A stretch of 37,356 bases of DNA from a virus, in the IMG/VR virus record IMGVR_UViG_3300005264_000091, positions 1 to 37,356 of that record; one strand, written 5' to 3'. Numbering within the stretch: the stretch's first letter is position 1; the number at the start of each line of letters is the position of its first letter. The notes under the pieces were generated by a model. It did no database searches and was not told the DNA's origin. It saw nothing but the letters and a program-made list of their open reading frames with translations. Both the position numbers and the translations under genes were made by a program. Of the stretch, positions 23,644 to 29,649 are shown piece after piece.

Positions 23644-24200
23644 GCGTCACCCGCCAATCTGGTTAGCCAGCCAGCGATATAGAGCGGTTTTTTTTGTTTA
23701 ATGTAGTGTTGGTATGCTTCGCCTTTGAGGGCTATGAGCAGAGCTTCATGGTAGGGGCATAGGGCTACGGCTTCGATGGTGATGGGGCCAATGAGGCCAT
23801 CTACTGCGAGGGTAGTGCCTTTAAATAGCCGAGCCATTTTTTGTCGCCAACTGCTACGGCGCTGGGCGGGTATTTCACCGCCACATACTTGGTTGACAGC
23901 TCGTTGCAACATTTTGGCAGCACGGCGTGGGCTGGTATTGACTCCGAGGTCGAAAACCTTGGTTGCGATAGTTGGTACAGTGATTTTGTTAAACTTGGGA
24001 CGCACCCAGAAGTCGACACGGTAGAGGTACACAGCTTCAGCTAAACGGAGATTTTTAATATCAATTTTAGGGTAGCTGCGCTTGCTGATGCCGAAGCGTG
24101 TTTCTCCACCCGGATCTTTAGGGTCGAAAACATGGCCACCTTCATGGCGAAGTGTATAGGCGATTGCTTTGTCGAATGTTTTATCCATTGTTTTACCCAT
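23640..24200 (-). CDS. endolysin, glycoside hydrolase family 108
   Basis: This is a 186-aa protein. The GH108 signature is near the N-terminus: YTLRHEGGHVFDPKDPGGET and RFGISKRSYP, with Glu20 of HEGG as the catalytic acid. The C-terminal part has VDGLIGPITIEAV, a peptidoglycan-binding-like motif of GH108 lysozymes, and ends KKPLYIAGWLTRLAGDA. No signal peptide is seen, so export would depend on the holin. ATG 24200 has GGAG very close; ATG 24188 is an alternative start. Confidence 0.9.
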   Translation of the reverse strand: MGKTMDKTFDKAIAYTLRHEGGHVFDPKDPGGETRFGISKRSYPKIDIKNLRLAEAVYLYRVDFWVRPKFNKITVPTIATKVFDLGVNTSPRRAAKMLQRAVNQVCGGEIPAQRRSSWRQKMARLFKGTTLAVDGLIGPITIEAVALCPYHEALLIALKGEAYQHYIKQKKPLYIAGWLTRLAGDA

Positions 24201-24447
24201 GCTCCGAAATGCACAAAAGGCCGACGAATGGTCAGCGGTGCGTTAAGTTGAGAGGGAGCAAAAGCTCCCTCTCGATCAGGAGGCAATATAACGTTGGCGG
24301 CGTTGTATTGCGTATGTGGGTAATTTATTGGATTTGCGAGGTTTTTGCGTGTGGAGTTGTCAGGTTTTGGCAATCGAAGTGGGTAATTGTAAGGTTTAGT
24401 TAAGCAAAAACGTCTGCTATTGACTAGCAGACGTTTAAATTGCAAGT
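24201..24447. other. intergenic region with strong hairpin between endolysin and accessory cassette
   Basis: There is no credible gene in these 247 bp. A perfect 10-bp hairpin, GAGAGGGAGC-AAAA-GCTCCCTCTC (24250-24273), lies about 50 bp upstream of the endolysin start, without a T-run, so it may be a 5' UTR structure or an antiterminator/late-promoter element. The left part also holds the terminator of the accessory cassette (24406-24438). A middle/late promoter for the lysis operon would be expected here; I cannot pick out a convincing one. Confidence 0.6.
24406..24438 (-). terminator. rho-independent terminator of the accessory cassette
   Basis: On the minus strand an 11-bp perfect stem, AAACGTCTGCT and AGCAGACGTTT with a 7-nt loop, is followed by TTTTTGC. 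It lies 11 bp after the stop of the membrane protein gene and so isolates the accessory cassette from the lysis genes. Confidence 0.85.
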
Positions 24448-24990
24448 TTATTGTTTTGGCGCACTATTGTTTTTTTCACACCAGTGATCGAACCAACCTG
24501 CCACTCTTAGTACAGCTAATACGGCAGCAACAGCTGTGAGTAAAGAGTATACAAAACAGGTGAACCCAATAAAGGCAATGCAGCCAGTGTTTAGACTCCA
24601 TGCGCTTCCAAATAGGGCGATTGATAGTGCTACAACCTGAACGATTACAAAGTGAACGAAAGCACCATTTAAAGCCATAAAAGGTGAAATTTTCCCCTTA
24701 GTACTTCCAGAGATTAGATTCCTAAATTTTTCATCTCCGAATGCTATTAACATCGCATATCCCCCCAATGTGAACCCTAGTAGGTTGGGTAATGTCAACA
24801 AGGAAAGGGCATGCCAAGTATTTACTCTTTCTGAGGCCCAATATGGTGCACAGGCCATAGAAATTAATAAAGCGATAAATAGATATGGAGACGCTATTAG
24901 ACTTTTAAATCCCCCGTATGTAGCCCAATAAATACATAGGCTCTTTTTGAAATGTAGGAATTGTTCTTTTACGTCATCCATGTAACTCAT
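24448..24990 (-). CDS. four-segment membrane protein of accessory cassette
   Basis: This 180-aa protein starts ATG 24990, overlapping the DUF4747 stop (TGATG) with GGAG 6 nt upstream. Hydrophobic segments are LIASPYLFIALLISMACAPY, HALSLLTLPNLLGFTLGGYA, AFVHFVIVQVVALSIALFGS and CIAFIGFTCFVYSLLTAVAA, followed by a soluble RVAGWFDHWCEKNNSAPKQ tail. A cytosolic KFRNLISGSTKGK loop separates segments two and three. AT-rich composition differs from neighbouring phage genes. The pairing with a soluble partner recalls RexB, the lambda exclusion channel; this is analogy of layout, not sequence similarity. Confidence 0.8.
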   Translation of the reverse strand: MSYMDDVKEQFLHFKKSLCIYWATYGGFKSLIASPYLFIALLISMACAPYWASERVNTWHALSLLTLPNLLGFTLGGYAMLIAFGDEKFRNLISGSTKGKISPFMALNGAFVHFVIVQVVALSIALFGSAWSLNTGCIAFIGFTCFVYSLLTAVAAVLAVLRVAGWFDHWCEKNNSAPKQ

Positions 24991-25865
24991 CACTGTCTCC
25001 GGCTTGTTAACTTACTTAAAATAGAGGCTGAATGGCTGATAAGGGCATTTAATGCGGTTGTTTTATCTGGGTTGTAACTAAATTGCTCTGTCCTTGGATG
25101 TGGATCTGTTGATTCAATGACTTGTTCATCACCTGAATAACCACGTGCATCGACTCTCCCATTCGAAATAGCAACATTCATCAATGCAATTGTTTCAGCA
25201 TCAGGCACAACACCATCTTCCCTTGGAGATGCAAGTGTTTGATTAAACTTTCTGATATGTTGCTCCTCCATTCGTTCTAAGACGTCTGCCTCAAGATCAC
25301 CGATATCATCTGAATTTGGTCTTGTGAAACTTATCTGTAAGTTGGTTAATGCGGGTATTTTCAGTATGCGGTCTATGACTTCTGTTGAAGACTCAATTTC
25401 AACATCAACTTTGCCATATTTTTTCACAATTTCTTCACATGAAAACAAACGATCAAAAAACTTTTTCCCGACAGCTGGTGAAAAAAGTCTTAAATCAAAG
25501 AATAAACGGTGACCATTTGGGTAGAAAACAAATTCGTACTCTTTTAAATTTGGCTTTTTCTCACCAGCAACCTGAGGGATTGGGTTGCCTTTTTTATCAA
25601 CGATTGGCTTTCTGTTGGCTGCATCAAACCAAGGCTGTCCTTTGTGTATCTCCATGAAACGATATATTCTTCCGTAAAATCCATTGGTTGGATCTTTCTC
25701 GTCAATTTGGTTTAAAGAATATATTGTTCCAGAATCTGAGCCATGAATTTTTACTATACGATTACTATCGTTTATTTCCTGCATCAAATCTGCATATTTT
25801 TTGTGTGTGTGTGGTTGAATTTTAAAATTCAAAATTCCTACTTTAAGTTTTCTGTCTCTTGCCAT
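24990..25865 (-). CDS. DUF4747 family protein of accessory cassette
   Basis: This 291-aa protein starts ATG 25865 behind AGGAGG. It has the DUF4747 pattern: KVGILNFKIQPHTHKKYADL, DEKDPTNGFYGRIYRFMEIH, KGQPWFDA, EYEFVFYPNGHRLFFDLRLF and TNLQISFTRPNSDDIGDLEA. No catalytic motif is evident; the HRLFF strand and the RPNSDD motif are the best conserved features. Function of the family is not established. Its own promoter, coupling to a membrane protein and position between lysis and early genes of a prophage suggest a lysogenically expressed accessory function such as phage exclusion. Confidence 0.78.
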   Translation of the reverse strand: MARDRKLKVGILNFKIQPHTHKKYADLMQEINDSNRIVKIHGSDSGTIYSLNQIDEKDPTNGFYGRIYRFMEIHKGQPWFDAANRKPIVDKKGNPIPQVAGEKKPNLKEYEFVFYPNGHRLFFDLRLFSPAVGKKFFDRLFSCEEIVKKYGKVDVEIESSTEVIDRILKIPALTNLQISFTRPNSDDIGDLEADVLERMEEQHIRKFNQTLASPREDGVVPDAETIALMNVAISNGRVDARGYSGDEQVIESTDPHPRTEQFSYNPDKTTALNALISHSASILSKLTSRRQ

Positions 25866-25879
25866 CTTTACCTCCTGAA

Positions 25880-25909
25880 GTTTACAAAAGCTTAATTGTA
25901 AACCATCAA
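25880..25909 (-). promoter_or_regulatory. promoter-like site with palindromic operator for the DUF4747 cassette
   Basis: On the minus strand TTGATG (25909-25904), a 17-bp spacer and TGTAAA (25886-25881) form a plausible sigma-70 promoter 16 bp before the AGGAGG-ATG of the cassette. An 8-bp perfect inverted repeat, GTTTACAA and TTGTAAAC (25880-25887 and 25896-25903), covers spacer and -10 box, as a repressor site would. Neither element has been tested. Confidence 0.5.
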
Positions 25910-25930
25910 GGAGGGTTTTGTTAGCATTTT

Positions 25931-26245
25931 TTACCCAAACAAATCTATCTGACGCGGATCAACGGCATTCACCCGCTCCCACGTCTGGTTTCGATCTAGG
26001 TACGAAACCAGCTCGTCATACCGAACACGGCGCGACCGACTCAGCATATAGCTATCGAGGCAAGCTGGCACAATGAGTGTTTCAGTAAGTGGATCCATTT
26101 CGTATGCGGCAACTAACCGCCAAAACGTGCGATCAGAAATACCCATGATGCGCTGGACTTCACCGGGGCCGTAACTGGCCTTTGATGGGATGTTTGAAAC
26201 TTTAAGCATCCCTTTTAATTTTTGTTCTGCCAGTTTTGCGTTCAT
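25931..26245 (-). CDS. helix-turn-helix protein (excisionase/MerR-like)
   Basis: This 104-aa protein starts ATG 26245 behind AAAGGAGG. The centre, KASYGPGEVQRIMGISDRTFWRLVAAYE, is a winged-helix DNA-binding pattern as in excisionase-type proteins, followed by a SRSRRVRYDELVSYLDRNQT helix. It is the last gene of the early operon before the accessory cassette. In Mu the corresponding place holds the middle-gene activator Mor and late activator C; this protein is not recognisably Mor/C but could serve as a late-stage regulator. A hammerhead ribozyme occupies its 5' UTR. Confidence 0.75.
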   Translation of the reverse strand: MNAKLAEQKLKGMLKVSNIPSKASYGPGEVQRIMGISDRTFWRLVAAYEMDPLTETLIVPACLDSYMLSRSRRVRYDELVSYLDRNQTWERVNAVDPRQIDLFG

Positions 26246-26257
26246 TGTGCCTCCTTT

Positions 26258-26321
26258 GGCTGCTCATCAGTACTGGGCCACCACGCCCAGTAGACCGGCC
26301 CCCGTAGGGGCGCGGTTTCGC
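26258..26321 (-). ncRNA. type II hammerhead ribozyme, copy A
   Basis: Read on the minus strand: GC-GAAA, stem III CCG...CGG closing a GCCCC-TACG-GGGGC hairpin, cleavage triplet GTC (C at 26293), stem I TACTGGGC-GTGGTG-GCCCAGTA (8 bp perfect, 26292-26271), then CTGATGA (26270-26264) and GC pairing back to the GC before GAAA (stem II). All core nucleotides of the hammerhead are present in the right order. Stem II is the open helix, so it is type II. It ends in AGCC, which can pair with GGT in loop I, and lies 6 nt before the Shine-Dalgarno of the next gene. Confidence 0.88.
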
Positions 26322-26328
26322 TTTAGGT

Positions 26329-26508
26329 TCTCGAGATCACAATTTGTGATCTCGAGATTTAACTAAGTAGCGGGAAGATTACTTCCCAATTTGCGCCGAC
26401 GAAATTCGTCGGTGCAACCTTTTCAGCTTCGGCTTTCAATCGGCGGGTTTTCGAACCGGTAACAATTTGGTACCGGTTCCTTATCTTGAGGTGACAATTT
26501 GTCACCTC
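26329..26508. repeat. cluster of five palindromes with CAAATTG-like centres
   Basis: Five palindromes follow each other: 26329-26357 (14-bp arms TCTCGAGATCACAA), 26372-26387 (GGGAAG-ATTA-CTTCCC), 26392-26416 (12-bp arms, one mismatch, core CCGACGAA), 26453-26479 (arms GAACCGGTAACAA, one mismatch) and 26488-26508 (10-bp arms GAGGTGACAA). Arms differ completely, but four share an AATTT/AAATT centre. The region also holds a second copy of AAAGCCGAAGCTGAAAA, the end of the ORF6N gene. No start-led gene is seen here. Confidence 0.85.
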
Positions 26509-26526
26509 GGTCTTATCTAGTTGATT

Positions 26527-27144
26527 TTAACTAAGTTTTTCAGCTTCGGCTTTAAACCAGTTTACAATTGTGCTGGATAAGCGTCCGAGGGTTTTGCCGA
26601 TGTCTGTATCGGTGGCCCCTTGTGCTCTGGCGTTTCTCATAAAGGCCTTTTCTTCCTCGGTGAACCTCTTGCGGGTTTTCCCCTTAAGAACATCAAGTTC
26701 AAGCTCTTGGAACTCAATAAGGCGGTCTTTTTTTATAACGCAGCTATCATTCGGCAGCTCCACCATATTGACTGGTGGGGTCAGAGTTAGGGCAACACCC
26801 TGCTTGACGGCAAAATAACAACGCACCAGGCCGCGCTGAATCTTCCAGGCGTGATCATCGGTGAAGGTTTTGGTCAGTACGAGGTAGCCGGTTTCGGTCA
26901 AAAGGGTTATATCGCCAGGCGCATGCTTTGATACCGCCTCCGGGAACTGCGTACGCAATACGTCCGCAGTTGCTGTAACGCAATCTTCTCCTTCAATAAA
27001 ACGTTCACGATGCTTATTGAAAGTTCTTCGTGCAGTCCCTTCCGGCCGCTCGTGCAGTTCATCGACCATTTTGAGGGTCAGCACCGGTTGATCTTCGTAG
27101 ATCATCGGTACGATTTCTTTTCCCATAATATTGATCAGTTCCAT
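26527..27144 (-). CDS. ORF6N-domain antirepressor-like protein
   Basis: This 205-aa protein starts ATG 27144 behind AGGAGG. Residues 15-105 form an ORF6N (KilA-N-related) domain: VLTLKMVDELHERPEGTARR, TFNKHRERFIEGEDC, TETGYLVLTKTFTDDHAWKI and QRGLVRCYFAVKQG. The C-terminal part is a homeodomain-like helix-turn-helix (RFTEEEKAFMRNARAQGATD, TDIGKTLGRLSSTIVNWFKA). Such proteins serve as antirepressors in P1 (Ant) and other phages. An icd-like leader and C4-like RNA lie upstream, as in the P1 c4-icd-ant operon. Confidence 0.85.
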   Translation of the reverse strand: MELINIMGKEIVPMIYEDQPVLTLKMVDELHERPEGTARRTFNKHRERFIEGEDCVTATADVLRTQFPEAVSKHAPGDITLLTETGYLVLTKTFTDDHAWKIQRGLVRCYFAVKQGVALTLTPPVNMVELPNDSCVIKKDRLIEFQELELDVLKGKTRKRFTEEEKAFMRNARAQGATDTDIGKTLGRLSSTIVNWFKAEAEKLS

Positions 27145-27161
27145 GGTTATGCCTCCTGTGG

Positions 27162-27392
27162 TTAGGCTGTACTGAGTTTTTCACATATAACTTCGGTTGT
27201 TGCGTTAAGCAACTGGCGAGTTTCCCACATAATGAGAGCGAGGCCGATTTGGCCATGCTCGCTAAGGCGAAACTCTTCATTGACGGCGATAGGCTGCGTG
27301 AGGGCATCGTGCAAAAATGCCAATTTGTGCGATACATCATCGAGAGAATCTTGAGGGCGGCTGTCATTGATCTGCGGGTGGGGACTACACAT
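27162..27392 (-). CDS. small helical protein before the antirepressor gene
   Basis: A 76-aa protein from ATG 27392 (GGAG 8 nt upstream) reads MCSPHPQINDSRPQDSLDDV, then SHKLAFLHDALTQPIAVNEE, RLSEHGQIGLALIMWETRQL, ending in ICEKLSTA. Two helices separated by a short linker are predicted. It shares its frame with the longer icd-like reading frame that extends to 27677, so it may be either the true gene or the C-terminal part of that protein. It lies 17 bp upstream of the ORF6N gene. Confidence 0.7.
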   Translation of the reverse strand: MCSPHPQINDSRPQDSLDDVSHKLAFLHDALTQPIAVNEEFRLSEHGQIGLALIMWETRQLLNATTEVICEKLSTA

Positions 27393-27677
27393 GATATGTG
27401 CTCCCATGCTGGGAATTAACCCTTTTTGCGCTACTAAACGCAAAAAGGGCGAGATAATCAGGTTAGTAGACCGCGCATAGGAAGCGGCGAGCCCGAAGGC
27501 TCCCTGACTACCTCGCCCAAACGGAGCGAAATAGACGGACAAAAAAACCACCAAAGCAAACACAGTGGTGGTTATTATCCACCTACGCAACGAGCTACTA
27601 AACCCGTATTGCTGGATTTTGCCAGCAACGGGGCAAGCATAGCCTTGTGCGATTTTATTTGTCAAGCTGGTTTTCAT
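27162..27677 (-). CDS. Ash/Icd-like leader reading frame (171 aa)
   Basis: The frame is open from ATG 27677 through the structured leader to 27162. Its N-terminal half, with IQQYGFSSSLRRWIITTTVF, VFLSVYFAPFGRGSQGAFGL and ARSTNLIISPF, has the odd composition of Ash/Icd-type ORFs that overlap C4 antisense RNAs of P1/P4-like phages. ATG 27677 overlaps the stop of the preceding gene. Whether the full frame or only the part from 27392 is translated is uncertain; the RNA structure may be the real function of the upstream half. Confidence 0.5.
   Translation of the reverse strand: MKTSLTNKIAQGYACPVAGKIQQYGFSSSLRRWIITTTVFALVVFLSVYFAPFGRGSQGAFGLAASYARSTNLIISPFLRLVAQKGLIPSMGAHIMCSPHPQINDSRPQDSLDDVSHKLAFLHDALTQPIAVNEEFRLSEHGQIGLALIMWETRQLLNATTEVICEKLSTA
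27420..27449 (-). promoter_or_regulatory. 11-bp hairpin with TTTAGTAG loop before the icd-region gene
   Basis: On the minus strand CCCTTTTTGCG-TTTAGTAG-CGCAAAAAGGG is a perfect 11-bp hairpin. Its loop repeats the TTTAGTAG of the C4-like RNA (27602-27595) and is complementary to CTACTAA at 27469-27463. The downstream box could therefore pair either with the RNA in cis/trans or with this loop, a possible switch ahead of the ATG at 27392. Confidence 0.6.
27541..27573 (-). terminator. leader terminator in icd/ant region
   Basis: On the minus strand AACCACCA, a 12-nt loop and TGGTGGTT form an 8-bp perfect stem followed directly by TTTTT. It lies inside the Ash/Icd-like frame, so it would work as an attenuator when the leader is not translated and would give the C4-like RNA its 3' end. 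Confidence 0.75.
27541..27645 (-). ncRNA. C4-like antisense RNA in icd/ant leader (candidate)
   Basis: On the minus strand a strong hairpin forms: CCCGT-TGCTGG, loop CAAAAT, CCAGCA-AT-ACGGG. Then GGTTTAGTAGCTCG (27604-27591) and a terminator stem AACCACCA/TGGTGGTT with a T-run (27573-27541). GGTTTAGTAG can pair, with one bulged base, with CTACTAACC at 27469-27461 downstream on the same strand. Short leader RNA, complementarity to downstream icd sequence and a following antirepressor gene are the elements of the P1/P4 C4 system. Exact ends are guesses. Confidence 0.5.
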
Positions 27678-28441
27678 TTTTGTAATCCCTTAAAAAACGC
27701 TTTACCTTTAGCTCGATCATCATCAGACAACCCAGCCTCCACTTTTTTACGCTCTGGCCGTCTTGGCAATCGAGCAAACAAATCCTTTGGTTCAGGCCAC
27801 TTTTCAAAGTTGTTTAAAAGCTCTTTAAACCCCGCTTGAATACGACTTTGATCGACCTCTAAAATGGTGACCTTTTTCCCTATTAGGAAGTCTTCCCACA
27901 AGCCAGCGGTGACGATAACGGTATCCACTGCGGGTGCGCCTTGGCGACCTACGCCGATGAATGTGGCTAACCCTCGGCCAATCTCTTGCCGGAGCCAGTT
28001 ATCGCCAGCCCACTGGCCAAGCAAGTGGATGGCTTGGGCGCGTTTGCCTTTAGGAGCTTGCGGCTGATCCGTGGCAATGGCTACGGCCACAGTCGGCGTA
28101 ATTACCACTGTTTCGAGCACCCGCTTTAAGTAATTATGGTTCTTTAGTGGCCGATGATCGCCTTGTTGCTGTTTGGCTCGCATGGCCTCAACAGTTTCAT
28201 TGAGTGCGGTGGCCAAATGCTGCGGATCGGCGGGGATCGTCAGCACTTCGTTTACAAGCTTCAATGCTCGAGCGTTGGCTAAATCACGGCTTGAGGCTCG
28301 AAACAAGCCCAAGTAATGCACCAGCGGCTTAAACATTTGAGTGTTGCCAGCTAAGGCGACGAGCAGCTCGCGGCCAGCTTCATCTGCGGCGTAAGCCTCT
28401 AAGCTGTTTGAGCTGTGGCAAACGGGGCAACGGAGCTTCAT
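27674..28441 (-). CDS. zinc-ribbon phage protein of unknown function
   Basis: This 255-aa protein starts ATG 28441, overlapping the previous stop (ATGA). It begins MKLRCPVCHSSNSLEAYAAD: a C-x2-C pair, half of a zinc ribbon. The rest is helical, with LSLF-free segments such as LVHYLGLFRASSRDLANARA, LNETVEAMRAKQQQGDHRPL and WEDFLIGKKVTILEVDQSRI, ending in a basic RLPRRPERKKVEAGLSDDDR tail. It is in the early operon between GemA and the antirepressor unit. A role in DNA or replication is plausible but not shown. Confidence 0.8.
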   Translation of the reverse strand: MKLRCPVCHSSNSLEAYAADEAGRELLVALAGNTQMFKPLVHYLGLFRASSRDLANARALKLVNEVLTIPADPQHLATALNETVEAMRAKQQQGDHRPLKNHNYLKRVLETVVITPTVAVAIATDQPQAPKGKRAQAIHLLGQWAGDNWLRQEIGRGLATFIGVGRQGAPAVDTVIVTAGLWEDFLIGKKVTILEVDQSRIQAGFKELLNNFEKWPEPKDLFARLPRRPERKKVEAGLSDDDRAKGKAFFKGLQK

Positions 28442-28602
28442 TTAGAATCTCGCTTCATTGCACGATTGATCTCTTCGAGCTTAGATTCCAACCTGCTACC
28501 AGAAAGACGATCAATTAGCCCTTGCTCCCACATGAGCCTTATCAAGACATCTTTATCGTATTGTTTGCACAGTTCGTACTGAGGGAAATTCAGCAGTTTC
28601 AT
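28438..28602 (-). CDS. 54-aa early protein
   Basis: The frame starts at ATG 28602 (overlapping the previous stop, GAATGA) and ends in TGA overlapping the next ATG. The product reads MKLLNFPQYELCKQYDKDVL, IRLMWEQGLIDRLSGSRLES, then KLEEINRAMKRDSK; it is charged and helical. Coupling at both ends supports it as a gene. No function is recognised. Confidence 0.7.
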   Translation of the reverse strand: MKLLNFPQYELCKQYDKDVLIRLMWEQGLIDRLSGSRLESKLEEINRAMKRDSK

Positions 28603-28799
28603 TCAGTGCCTCGTTTGACTGTCAATTCAACTTCTAGTGGTGTCTCTTTTTGAAACATGTAGGCGAGAAAGAGTGCCATGGCAACTTCAAAGCAGTAGTG
28701 CCCTTCGAGGTTGAAATCTGCTCCTTTGAACATCACTGAATAAATTGAAAGAAACAGATAAAAGCAAAATGCAGCTATATAGTTTTTTGGTGTTTTCAT
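28599..28799 (-). CDS. small membrane protein in early operon
   Basis: This 66-aa protein starts at ATG 28799, overlapping the GemA stop (ATGA); an earlier TTG/ATG start within gemA is less likely. It has two hydrophobic segments, NYIAAFCFYLFLSIYSVMF and YCFEVAMALFLAYMF, and a short charged C-terminus (ELTVKRGTE). Small two-segment membrane proteins in early phage operons often alter host membrane functions or exclude other phages; no specific family is recognised. Confidence 0.7.
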   Translation of the reverse strand: MKTPKNYIAAFCFYLFLSIYSVMFKGADFNLEGHYCFEVAMALFLAYMFQKETPLEVELTVKRGTE

Positions 28800-29218
28800 C
28801 TCTCTATATCCCATCCCTCTTTTTTGCCCTGTTTGATAAGCGCAGTGATAATACCGCGTAGCTTCGTTGTATCTTTCAAAAAGGTGACGCTATCAACCTT
28901 GTACATCCGCTTGGCCAACGCATCGCCGTAGCTCCAAGGCTTATTGCCAACGGTGAGCAATGCTTCAATTTTTTTGATGTGTCGGGCGCGACTACCAGCT
29001 TGATCTGCATTCTTAGGCCGACGCTTTTGAGGCTTTGCCTTCCAGCCAAGGCTTTCAAAATGCTTGATGAGTTCAAGGCGCTCATGCCTGTTCAATTTTG
29101 CGCTTGAGTCGGTCTTCCCGTTACTGATCATGTCAATTGCAGCGCGGTAGGTGGAATCATCAAGTTGTAAATCTTTTTTAGCGATGTGGATTTTTGCCAA
29201 CAGTGGATCCATAGCCAT
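28796..29218 (-). CDS. gemA: GemA regulator (Mu gp16, DUF1018)
   Basis: This is a 140-aa protein with the GemA/DUF1018 pattern: LLAKIHIAKKDLQLDDSTYR, AAIDMISNGKTDSSAKLNRH, LELIKHFESLGWK and a basic linker (PQKRRPKNADQAGSRARHIK). The C-terminal half (WSYGDALAKRMYKVDSVTFL, RGIITALIKQGKKEGW) is also typical. In Mu, GemA modulates host gene expression, replication and DNA supercoiling. ATG 29218 has AGAGG 7 nt upstream. Confidence 0.9.
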   Translation of the reverse strand: MAMDPLLAKIHIAKKDLQLDDSTYRAAIDMISNGKTDSSAKLNRHERLELIKHFESLGWKAKPQKRRPKNADQAGSRARHIKKIEALLTVGNKPWSYGDALAKRMYKVDSVTFLKDTTKLRGIITALIKQGKKEGWDIER

Positions 29219-29222
29219 GGCG

Positions 29223-29423
29223 TTACCTCTTTGCTTTTATTGCGCTGACGGTTACGTCAACGATAGGGTGATGTTCAATTTCTTGGAATTGATGCAAGGG
29301 GATGATCACCTCGACACCAATGCGTAATATGGCAACTTGTTGTGCGACATCGATGTGCTTTAGCGACACCAACCCTTCGCAGTGTTGTGGCCATTCTGGT
29401 TGTTTATTCTTTTTCTTTGCCAT
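29223..29423 (-). CDS. small early protein, unknown
   Basis: This 66-aa protein starts ATG 29423 (AAAGGAAAACAGC upstream), giving MAKKKNKQPEWPQHCEGLVS, LKHIDVAQQVAILRIGVEVI and IPLHQFQEIEHHPIVDVTVS. A basic N-terminus precedes a beta-rich domain. It overlaps the preceding small gene by 20 bp and ends 5 bp before gemA, so it belongs to the early operon. No function is recognised. Confidence 0.7.
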   Translation of the reverse strand: MAKKKNKQPEWPQHCEGLVSLKHIDVAQQVAILRIGVEVIIPLHQFQEIEHHPIVDVTVSAIKAKR

Positions 29424-29565
29424 GCTGTTTTCCTTTTTCACATTGGCAGTGCTGGCCATACCAAATTTGGCCAATAGCGCACAGCGCGGTATGCCCTGCG
29501 GTGATCAATGCTTCTGTTTCAATCCGCTCGGTTGCAAACAGATCGCCGCTGTATGGTTTGTTCAT
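29404..29565 (-). CDS. 53-aa early protein with cysteine/histidine tail
   Basis: The frame starts ATG 29565 (CAGGTG upstream) and reads MNKPYSGDLFATERIETEAL, ITAGHTALCAIGQIWYGQHC, then QCEKGKQHGKEKE. The C-x-C with nearby histidines might bind a metal. It is the first gene after the terminator-like hairpin at 29579-29623 and hammerhead copy B. A longer frame upstream to 29625 would run through the hairpin and is unlikely. Confidence 0.65.
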   Translation of the reverse strand: MNKPYSGDLFATERIETEALITAGHTALCAIGQIWYGQHCQCEKGKQHGKEKE

Positions 29566-29578
29566 GGAGCACCTGTTT

Positions 29579-29623
29579 AAAAAAAAGCCCAGAGACGTGA
29601 AAGGAGGAGAAACGCCTCTGGGC
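29579..29623 (-). terminator. rho-independent terminator-like hairpin in early operon
   Basis: On the minus strand GCCCAGAG and CTCTGGGC form an 8-bp stem, extended by CGT/ACG after one mismatch, followed by a run of seven Ts. It lies between ribozyme copy B and the 53-aa gene. If active it would limit expression of gemA and later early genes, or act as an attenuator between early segments. Confidence 0.75.
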
Positions 29624-29649
29624 ATAACAACAATCTTGGTTTCAATCTT

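Noticed and set aside
24041-24445. 134-codon minus-strand open frame
   Set aside because: It overlaps the GH108 endolysin in another frame and crosses two strong hairpins; no good start and low-quality composition.
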